10,912 bases of DNA, taken from positions 1 through 10,912 of the forward strand of contig PEVZ01000055.1 of the NCBI GenBank assembly GCA_002779665.1, given 5' to 3'. Position numbers and translations under genes: made by a program. Position 1 is the stretch's first letter. Every line of letters starts with the position of its first letter. Below, one piece after another: positions 6,291 through 10,912 of the stretch. This stretch comes from Candidatus Roizmanbacteria bacterium CG06_land_8_20_14_3_00_34_14. GTDB lineage: Bacteria; Patescibacteriota; Microgenomatia; UBA1406; GWC2-37-13. Under the pieces are notes generated by a model. That model was not told the origin of the DNA. It did no database searches and saw nothing but the letters and a program-made list of their open reading frames with translations.

Positions 6291-7309
6291 ATCATTTCCA
6301 TAAATTTAAGATAGGTTGGATAGTTTATATATTTTTTATTTTCAACTGTTTTTAAAAATTGTTTTCTTCTTTTATCTAAATTCTTGGTAACTTTTAAAAC
6401 AAAACTGTCTGATCCGGCCCCACTTCCATAAGAACACATAAATATTAAGTCACCTGTTTTTGCTTTTTCCAAAACGGCCGTCAAACCCATCAGGGCTGAA
6501 GCAGTATAGGAATTTCCTAAATAATTAACCGTCAAAGAATCTTTAATTTGCCCGAAAGAAAAGCCCAACGATTTGGCTACTTGAACTGGAAATTTGCCGT
6601 TGGGCATATGGAAAACTCCATAAGCAAAATCTTCAGGTTTTAATCCTGTTTTTTTAAGTAAAGATTTGCTTGATTCTTCGATGTGGTAAAAATATGAAGG
6701 TTTTCCGCTAAACCGACCACCATGTGATGGGTAACGGATTCCTTCTCGACGCCAAAAATCCGGTGTGTCAGATGAAAAAGATTCAAAATCCAATAATTCT
6801 AAAATTAAATCGTCTTTACCTAATAGTAAAGAGACGGAACCTGAAGAAGCCGTATACTCTAAAGTATCATGAGTTTTTCCCATTCCTTTATCCGATCCTG
6901 AGATTAAAGCATAATCGCTGTAACTCGATTTTATTAGCGCCTGGGCAGAAATTATTGCCCCGGTGGCCGCTTTACAGGCAAATTCAGTATCATAAGCAAG
7001 ATAATTTTTTTCTATCCCCAAAAATTCGGCAAGTATTGTTGAAGCCGGATTAACGGCATAAGGATGAGTCTCCGATCCAAATAGGACAACTTTAATTTTA
7101 TTTCGATCAACTTTTACATCAGATAGAGCGCTTGAGGCCGACTCAAAAGCCATTGTTAGAGAATCTTCGTCTACTCCGGCGATTGCTTTTTCCGTAATTA
7201 ATAAAGATTTTTTTACATCTTCGGGATTTTTCCCCCAAACATTGGCTATTTCCTCTGTCCTAATTCGATATTTGGGAACGTAAAAACCGTATGAAACTAT
7301 GCCTACCAT
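6287..7309 (-). CDS. Archaeal-type hydroxymethylglutaryl-CoA synthase
   Basis: It condenses acetoacetyl-CoA with acetyl-CoA to HMG-CoA. The 340 aa match the short archaeal form, where eukaryotic and Gram-positive enzymes are longer. Predicted catalytic residues are Glu80 (FGSETH), Cys112 in EFACKAATGA (109-118) and His234 in HMPNGKFP (234-241). Also present are GNSYTAS (265-271) and SYGSGAGSDSF (293-303). The C-terminus YINYPTYLKF (327-336) is characteristic of the archaeal form. Nothing lies within 160 bp upstream except repeats, so it is the likely first gene of an eight-gene operon. A candidate promoter abuts its ATG. Confidence 0.94.
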   Translation of the reverse strand: MVGIVSYGFYVPKYRIRTEEIANVWGKNPEDVKKSLLITEKAIAGVDEDSLTMAFESASSALSDVKVDRNKIKVVLFGSETHPYAVNPASTILAEFLGIEKNYLAYDTEFACKAATGAIISAQALIKSSYSDYALISGSDKGMGKTHDTLEYTASSGSVSLLLGKDDLILELLDFESFSSDTPDFWRREGIRYPSHGGRFSGKPSYFYHIEESSKSLLKKTGLKPEDFAYGVFHMPNGKFPVQVAKSLGFSFGQIKDSLTVNYLGNSYTASALMGLTAVLEKAKTGDLIFMCSYGSGAGSDSFVLKVTKNLDKRRKQFLKTVENKKYINYPTYLKFMEMI

Positions 7310-7313
7310 AAAA

Positions 7314-7341
7314 AATATATATATTAATAACCAATAACCAA
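7314..7341 (-). promoter_or_regulatory. Candidate promoter of the HMGS operon
   Basis: On the minus strand TTGGTT (7341-7336), a 16-bp spacer and TATATT (7319-7314) end four bases before the HMGS ATG. Transcription would start at or near the start codon. The -35-like box belongs to the heptad repeats. The match is weak and AT-rich DNA gives many such hits. Confidence 0.25.
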
Positions 7342-7344
7342 ATT

Positions 7345-7376
7345 ACAAGAAACAAACAATTCGCCAGCTGGCGAAT
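7345..7376 (-). terminator. Perfect 18-bp palindrome with T-rich tail, candidate terminator after HMGR
   Basis: ATTCGCCAGCTGGCGAAT at 7359-7376 is a perfect palindrome. As RNA it forms a 7-bp stem, ATTCGCC/GGCGAAT, with loop AGCT. On the minus strand it is followed by the T-rich TGTTTGTTTCTTG, so termination of the HMGR transcript is plausible about 100 bases past its stop. The tail is interrupted by G and C. It could instead be a dispersed palindromic repeat or an operator. Confidence 0.4.
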
Positions 7377-7476
7377 CAATATTCAATTATCAATACCCAA
7401 ACAGTTTTAATATTGATTATTGATAATTGGTTATTATTTGGAATACTTGGTTATTGTACCTTGGTTATTATTAATT

Positions 7477-8631
7477 TTATCTTCCTAACTTCGAGTGCGC
7501 ACATGATAGTGTTCCTTCCGCAAGTGATGATAGAAGCGATATCTCTCCCGCCAATACCGCTCCTCCCAAAACTTCTGCGAGTTCAACTGAATTTTTTGCT
7601 CCAATAATTGATAACGCTTCCTGCTTAATCTTAAGTTTTGTACCGCCTCCAACCGTCCCAAGCATCACCGACGGTAAATAAACCGAGACACTTAAATCAC
7701 CGTTTTCTAAAACCTTAGTAATTGTCATCCCTATACTTCCTTCGACTATATGAGCTAAGTCCTGACCGGTTGCCCCGTAAAAAGCACTGACAATATTGGC
7801 AAAATGGGCATTGAATCCTAAAGACCCGCTCATCGCCGACCCAATCATACATTTGGACAACCATACTTCGAAAAACTTTTCCGGAGTCGTTTTTAGTACA
7901 TCGGTCACAATTTCTTTTTTTAAAATAACTTCTGACCAAACTCGTTTTCCTCGGCCACTAATAAAATTTAACCAGGCCGGTTTTTTATCAATACAAAAAT
8001 TTCCGCTCAATGCTATACATTTAACTTTTGTTTCTAACTCTACCAATCGACTAATTGAATCCGTGGCGATTGTCACCATATTCATTCCCATCGCGTTCCC
8101 AGTAGCAAAATAAAATCTAATATAGACATAGTTTCCGGCAATTCTGGTTCCTAATTTTTTTAGTTTTAAATGTGATGAGGTTTTTTCGGCTTCAACTTTC
8201 AGAAGATTAAAATTATCATCAAGCCATTTTTTGAATTCAAAACTCTCTTTAAGTCCTGAAGTTACAAAAACTGGTCCGCGAGTGACCCCAACTTCTTCAA
8301 CGTAGGAAGTTGATCCACCTGATAAATTAATCGCCTTACAACCTCGACTCACTGATGCTACCAATGCTCCCTCCGTCGTAGCTAACGGAATAAAATAATT
8401 CTGAATTTTGAATTCTGAATTCTGAATTTTTAGGGAGCCAGCCACACCTAAAGGTAACGTTGTTGATCCGATTAAATTTTCACAGTGAATATTTTCTTCG
8501 TCGGTTTCAATTTGGGCGATTTTTTCAAGTTTGATTTTTAGAGTTTTTTCGATATATTCCCGGCGCTCTTTTGTAGTTTTAAAATCTTTAAGGGTCATGT
8601 ATTTATTAGTCGAGTTTAATTTGGAAATCAT
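7477..8631 (-). CDS. Hydroxymethylglutaryl-CoA reductase, class I type (NADPH)
   Basis: It reduces HMG-CoA to mevalonate, the committed step. Only the soluble catalytic domain is present; there is no membrane anchor. Motifs in order are ENLIGSTTLPLG (51-62), TTEGALVAS (85-93) with catalytic Glu87, FATGNAMGMNM (175-185), DKKPA (215-219) with Lys217, GQD (299-301) with Asp301, and His379 near the C-terminus. The cofactor motif usually reads DAMGMN; here Asp is replaced by Asn179. A 7-bp repeat encodes KIQNSEFKIQN (68-78). The start is uncertain: Met12 at 8598 gives a more compact 373-aa protein and a wider divergent region, and neither ATG has an SD. It is transcribed divergently from the isomerase gene and separated by 167 bp from the HMGS operon. 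Confidence 0.93.
   Translation of the reverse strand: MISKLNSTNKYMTLKDFKTTKERREYIEKTLKIKLEKIAQIETDEENIHCENLIGSTTLPLGVAGSLKIQNSEFKIQNYFIPLATTEGALVASVSRGCKAINLSGGSTSYVEEVGVTRGPVFVTSGLKESFEFKKWLDDNFNLLKVEAEKTSSHLKLKKLGTRIAGNYVYIRFYFATGNAMGMNMVTIATDSISRLVELETKVKCIALSGNFCIDKKPAWLNFISGRGKRVWSEVILKKEIVTDVLKTTPEKFFEVWLSKCMIGSAMSGSLGFNAHFANIVSAFYGATGQDLAHIVEGSIGMTITKVLENGDLSVSVYLPSVMLGTVGGGTKLKIKQEALSIIGAKNSVELAEVLGGAVLAGEISLLSSLAEGTLSCAHSKLGR
8397..8431. repeat. 7-bp tandem repeat inside the HMGR gene
   Basis: Five consecutive 7-bp units occur here: AATTCTG, AATTTTG, AATTCTG, AATTCTG and AATTTTT. They encode KIQNSEFKIQN just after the conserved LPLGVAGSL stretch. Unit and encoded peptide closely resemble the tracts in uppS (NSKFEIRN) and the PMK-like gene (EFRIHNS). 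Confidence 0.88.
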
Positions 8632-8668
8632 TCATCAAATATCACAACCACTACTATATAATTACCTA
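8632..8668 (+). promoter_or_regulatory. Divergent HMGR/IDI start region with a consensus -10 box
   Basis: On the plus strand an exact TATAAT at 8657-8662 lies six bases before the isomerase ATG at 8669, the spacing expected for a leaderless transcript. No convincing -35 is seen; TTCATC at 8631-8636 would need a 20-bp spacer. On the minus strand GATATT sits six bases before the longer HMGR start. With only 37 bp between the outer ATGs, the two genes would share regulation. Confidence 0.4.
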
Positions 8669-9208
8669 ATGGATTACTATAAAAAACAATTATTTCTTGC
8701 TGAGGTTGATAAGGATGATAATATTCTTAGTAAAATTGAACGATGGGACGCCCATAAAAAAGGAGTTCTTCATCGCGGATTTACAATGATTTTAACCTAT
8801 AAGGGTAAAATTATTCTCCAACACCGAAAGCATTTGGCTTTTGATGGATATTTTGATCTGACATTTTCTTCCCATCAAATTTATTTTTATGATGTTTTGC
8901 AGACTGACGAAGATGCGATTAACGGAACGTTAAAACGCGAATGGAACATTGATGCTTCGGGAATTAAAAGTATCCCGAAATATTTAGGTAAATTTTATTA
9001 TAAAGCTAAAGACCCAAATAGCATCTTTACTGAACATGAAATTGATTATATCTATATTGCCGAATTGAAAAATCTCCCCAATCCAAATCCCGATTTTGCT
9101 TACGGTTTTAAATTGATCGAAAAAAAGGAACTACTAACTACAAACTACAACCTACAACCTAAACATTTCGCTCCCTGGATTAATGAGATACTAAAAATGA
9201 TTATATAA
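8669..9208 (+). CDS. idi: Type 1 isopentenyl-diphosphate isomerase-like Nudix protein, catalytic Cys replaced
   Basis: Type 1 isomerases interconvert IPP and DMAPP, supplying the allylic primer this pathway needs. The 179-aa length and layout fit. His29 and His35 (AHKKGVLHRGF) match the two N-terminal metal-ligand His. FSSH at 66-69 aligns with VCGH of E. coli, retaining the metal His69. TEHE (121-124) matches the ENE motif with the catalytic Glu. At the position of the essential Cys67 this protein has Ser67. The Nudix box is degenerate, keeping only Arg90-Glu91. Residues 155-166 come from a 7-bp repeat. The ATG at 8669 was chosen because family homology starts there and a TATAAT box lies just upstream. 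It is the only isomerase candidate in the window, so either Ser works here or the protein has another Nudix role. It overlaps the convergent membrane-protein gene by 8 bp. Confidence 0.78.
   Translation: MDYYKKQLFLAEVDKDDNILSKIERWDAHKKGVLHRGFTMILTYKGKIILQHRKHLAFDGYFDLTFSSHQIYFYDVLQTDEDAINGTLKREWNIDASGIKSIPKYLGKFYYKAKDPNSIFTEHEIDYIYIAELKNLPNPNPDFAYGFKLIEKKELLTTNYNLQPKHFAPWINEILKMII
9131..9165. repeat. 7-bp tandem repeat inside the isomerase gene
   Basis: Five 7-bp units occur here: CTACTAA, CTACAAA, CTACAAC, CTACAAC and CTAAACA. They encode LLTTNYNLQPKH (155-166) near the C-terminus. The period matches the other heptad tracts but the unit sequence differs. Confidence 0.8.
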
Positions 9209-9821
9209 ACGGTATTCGAAAGAATTTAAGTTGATATAGCAATATTGAATAAGGAATAAACCAAATTAGATATAAAAAAATCATTAAAATAATTTTAAAA
9301 AAATTCTGCTTTGAGGAAAATCTAACTGCTAAGTAAACAAGAATAAATTTCCAAATTAATAAGCTTAATGAATAAGCAATAAAAAAAATACTGAAGCCTT
9401 TCCCCATTAAAGAAAATGTTCTTGGCGGAGGTAAAAAAATATATAAAATCGAAGTTGATAAAAACCATATTAAAGTAGGAAATAAGGAATAAACAAAAGT
9501 AAAAATGAAGCTTAGAAGATTTATTTCTTTTTTGTTTTTAGAAAATATTTTTGATAGAAAATAAAAAAAAGCGACTGTCAATAAGAAATTAAAAATAAAT
9601 AAAGAATAAACCAATGTGGCCGGATATATTTTCTCACATAAATAATAAATAAACTTAAAATAAATGAAAATTATGCCTATTATTATCGATAGTTGCCAAT
9701 AATCTTTCTCCAAAGATATTTTACGCATTGTCTTATATGGCTCCAATACTAAACCAATCAATCTATTGCAGATAATCAAAAATGAAGTTAAAAAATCAAT
9801 CAATGTTTTTTTAAAATCCAT
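9201..9821 (-). CDS. Multi-pass membrane protein, Yip1-like
   Basis: This 206-aa protein is very hydrophobic, with about five predicted membrane segments (roughly 44-62, 68-90, 101-129, 144-167 and 175-196). An amphipathic N-terminal part contains GLVLEPYKTMRKI (23-35), which resembles the P-x-x-T-hydrophobic segment preceding the first helix in bacterial Yip1-domain proteins. No catalytic motif is visible and the Yip1 assignment is tentative. It overlaps the upstream 77-aa membrane-protein gene by 11 bp, so the two are probably cotranslated as the last genes of the sigma-factor operon. A membrane partner or target of that sigma system is an inference from position only. It converges on the isomerase gene with an 8-bp overlap. 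Confidence 0.7.
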   Translation of the reverse strand: MDFKKTLIDFLTSFLIICNRLIGLVLEPYKTMRKISLEKDYWQLSIIIGIIFIYFKFIYYLCEKIYPATLVYSLFIFNFLLTVAFFYFLSKIFSKNKKEINLLSFIFTFVYSLFPTLIWFLSTSILYIFLPPPRTFSLMGKGFSIFFIAYSLSLLIWKFILVYLAVRFSSKQNFFKIILMIFLYLIWFIPYSILLYQLKFFRIPFI

Positions 9822-10044
9822 ATTGGAGAACTGTGACTAACTTAATCAAAAATCTTCCCAATATAAAATACAAAAATATTGAAATAAATAAAGTTAATGG
9901 AATTATATAAATAAAAGGCATTATTTTTAGGTAGGCAGTAATTTTTCTAAAATAAATTGTCAAAAAACCAGCCCCCAAATCATTTGGTTCGATCGAAAAA
10001 ACTTCATTCATTTTTTGTTTTAATCGTAAATTAATTGTCTTCAT
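9811..10044 (-). CDS. Small single-span membrane protein, possible anti-sigma partner
   Basis: This 77-aa protein has a cytoplasmic-looking N-terminal domain of about 40 residues (charged, with IEPNDLG at 18-24). One strong membrane helix follows (about 41-62), then a short amphipathic tail, RFLIKLVTVLQYGF (64-77). There are no zinc-binding His/Cys residues, so it is not a ZAS-type anti-sigma factor. Its ATG overlaps the sigma-factor stop (ATGA), a position often taken by membrane-bound anti-sigma factors in ECF operons. I do not recognise the family. The anti-sigma role is a hypothesis from position and topology. Confidence 0.65.
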   Translation of the reverse strand: MKTINLRLKQKMNEVFSIEPNDLGAGFLTIYFRKITAYLKIMPFIYIIPLTLFISIFLYFILGRFLIKLVTVLQYGF

Positions 10045-10595
10045 AGTTCATTATTAAATACTTTAATAAAACTTTTTCTAGCTCGGAACAATAAACTCTC
10101 AGTTGCTTTAAAATTCATTTTTAATTTTTCAGAAATCTCCTTAATTTTTACTCCTTCAATATACTTTAGTCGTAGTATTAGTTGATAATCATTCGGAAGT
10201 GAATTTATTATTTTGGTTATTTTTTCTTGTAATTCTTTTTTGTCAATCTCTTCATCAATAAAAACAACCTTTAAACCTTCGACTATAAAAGACGGAAGAT
10301 GCGAAAATAGAATACTTTTAATTTTCTTCTTTCTAATCTGATCTATTACCTTATGCCGGACAATTGAAAATATAAAAGTTTTTAGAGACGATTGAAAACG
10401 AAAATCGCGAAGAGCCTCGATAAAGTCTAAAAAAATATCCTGTGTTAATTCTTCAGCTGTCTGATAATTATTTATCTGTGACCTTACATATTTAAAAATA
10501 GAAGGCTGATATTTTTTATAAACTTGAAAAAGGGCATTCTCATCTTTATTAATTACTCTCTCTAATAGTTCTTTTTCTTGCAGGTTAGCTCCCAT
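10041..10595 (-). CDS. ECF-type RNA polymerase sigma-70 factor
   Basis: This 184-aa protein has the two-domain build of an extracytoplasmic-function sigma factor. Region 2 spans about 21-90, with the core-binding stretch TAEELTQDIFLDF (46-58) and the -10 recognition part around 66-90 (SSLKTFIFSIVRHKVID). Region 4 spans about 122-180, with SLPNDYQLILRLKY (132-145) and the helix-turn-helix IKEISEKLKM (151-160). Regions 1 and 3 are missing, as in ECF factors. It heads a three-gene set with two membrane proteins downstream, overlapping the first by ATGA. It would direct transcription of a small regulon, possibly envelope-related. The RmlC-like gene lies 22 bp upstream, so readthrough is possible. 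Confidence 0.92.
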   Translation of the reverse strand: MGANLQEKELLERVINKDENALFQVYKKYQPSIFKYVRSQINNYQTAEELTQDIFLDFIEALRDFRFQSSLKTFIFSIVRHKVIDQIRKKKIKSILFSHLPSFIVEGLKVVFIDEEIDKKELQEKITKIINSLPNDYQLILRLKYIEGVKIKEISEKLKMNFKATESLLFRARKSFIKVFNNEL

Positions 10596-10617
10596 GAATA
10601 CATTTTGTAATTTATTA

Positions 10618-10912
10618 TTATTCCTTCGTTATTTCCCAAAAATCCACCCCGGCGGCATCCCATTTTAGCCTCTGCTCATCAGGATCGGAAAAATTAAACT
10701 GTCCGTTGACGAAATACCAAATATCTCCGGATTTCTTTGCTACATTGACAACTCCGTGGGCAACACCACGCGGGACATAAACCAACTTCGAAGTCCCGTT
10801 TCCCAAAACGACTTTCATCTTTATATCTTTTGTATCAGAATCATTTCTCAAATCCCACATCCCCAGAATCATATGGTCTTCCGGTGGGACGTACCAAACG
10901 TCTTCCTGTTTA
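10618..10912 (-). CDS. dTDP-4-dehydrorhamnose 3,5-epimerase-like cupin, C-terminal part (truncated by window edge)
   Basis: The reading frame is open to the right edge, so the 5' part lies outside the window. The first visible ATG at 10872 is probably internal, since 13 further in-frame codons precede it (reading KQEDVWYVPPEDH). The 97 visible residues contain the RmlC/cupin pattern YVPRGVAHGV, then IWYFVNGQF, and the tail PDEQRLKWD and VDFWEI. RmlC-family enzymes epimerise 4-keto-6-deoxy sugars for surface polysaccharide. That fits a locus feeding lipid-carrier synthesis only loosely, and the link may be chance. Members vary in substrate and some lack epimerase activity, so the exact function is open. 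Confidence 0.8.
   Translation of the reverse strand, partial: KQEDVWYVPPEDHMILGMWDLRNDSDTKDIKMKVVLGNGTSKLVYVPRGVAHGVVNVAKKSGDIWYFVNGQFNFSDPDEQRLKWDAAGVDFWEITKE

Larger units (their letters stand above)
7310..7476. repeat. HMGR-HMGS intergenic region built from heptanucleotide repeats
   Basis: This 167-bp gap has no gene. It is a mosaic of 7-bp units: AATAACC x2 (7326-7339), CAATATT/CAATTAT/CAATACC (7377-7397) and TATTGAT x2 then AATTGGT (7411-7431). TTGGTTATT recurs at 7427, 7448 and 7461. The left and right groups are mutually inverted: CAATTATCAATA (7384-7395) pairs exactly with 7418-7429, and ATCAATATT (7375-7383) with 7409-7417. An 18-bp palindrome lies near the middle. Confidence 0.8.

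Noticed and set aside
6724-7053. 109-codon plus-strand ORF opposite HMGS
   Set aside because: Antisense shadow of a conserved gene, with no motif or initiation signal.
7413-7607. Plus-strand ORF across the intergenic repeats and the HMGR 3' end
   Set aside because: It is composed of repeat DNA and antisense HMGR sequence, so it is most likely chance.
7715-7939. Minus-strand 74-codon ORF with Cys pairs inside HMGR
   Set aside because: The CxxC-like pattern is an out-of-frame reading of conserved HMGR codons.
8531-8668. Upstream extension of the isomerase frame giving a 225-aa protein
   Set aside because: Family homology begins at the ATG at 8669, a TATAAT box lies at 8657-8662, and the extension runs antisense inside the HMGR coding region.
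301-9208. Archaeal origin of the whole contig
   Set aside because: UppS with bacterial-type signatures, an ECF sigma factor and an RmlC-type epimerase point to a bacterium; only the HMGS-thiolase-DUF35 module is archaeal in type.
1275-10595. Alternative genetic code with TGA read as an amino acid (as in some CPR lineages)
   Set aside because: TGA ends at least five genes at sensible family lengths, often in ATGA overlaps, and no in-frame TGA is needed inside any gene.

Overview
The window is strongly AT-rich and bacterial. It carries an ECF-type sigma factor, an undecaprenyl-diphosphate synthase (UppS) and an RmlC-type sugar epimerase. Genes are compact, with ATGA stop/start overlaps, almost no Shine-Dalgarno sequences, TGA used as a normal stop, and several unusually short proteins. 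With a bacterial mevalonate pathway of mixed ancestry, this fits a Candidate Phyla Radiation (Patescibacteria) genome, perhaps Microgenomates-like. The taxonomy is my inference and no marker gene is present to settle it.

Layout. Bases 1-142 hold two copies of a 19-bp direct repeat that looks like the end of an insertion sequence, then a possible promoter. A 53-residue hypothetical ORF (143-304, +) runs tail-to-tail into the main cluster. From 8631 down to 301 the minus strand encodes, in transcription order: HMG-CoA reductase; a 167-bp repeat-filled gap; an archaeal-type HMG-CoA synthase; an archaeal-type thiolase; a small OB-fold DUF35 protein; mevalonate kinase; a phosphomevalonate-kinase-like GHMP kinase; a mevalonate-diphosphate-decarboxylase-like protein; UppS; and a short-chain trans-polyprenyl diphosphate synthase. 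Divergent from the reductase is a type 1 IPP-isomerase-like Nudix protein (8669-9208, +). From 10595 down to 9201 lies a second minus-strand unit: ECF sigma factor, a 77-residue membrane protein and a 206-residue multi-pass membrane protein. The 3' part of an RmlC-like epimerase gene reaches the right edge.

Together the cluster encodes a full route from acetyl-CoA to the C55-type lipid carrier: thiolase, HMGS (probably held together by the DUF35 protein), HMGR, MVK, PMK, MVD, IDI, short-chain prenyl synthase, UppS. The upper module is archaeal in type, while PMK and UppS are bacterial/eukaryotic in type.

Most of this is a recognisable pathway, not a new system. The points worth a second look are: (i) 7-bp tandem repeats inside four pathway genes and filling the HMGR-HMGS gap; (ii) a Ser at the catalytic Cys position of the isomerase; (iii) an Asn at the catalytic Asp position of the decarboxylase; (iv) a DUF35 protein with no zinc ribbon and no cysteine; (v) a GHMP kinase mixing MVK and PMK signatures; and (vi) an apparently uncharacterised sigma/membrane-protein operon.
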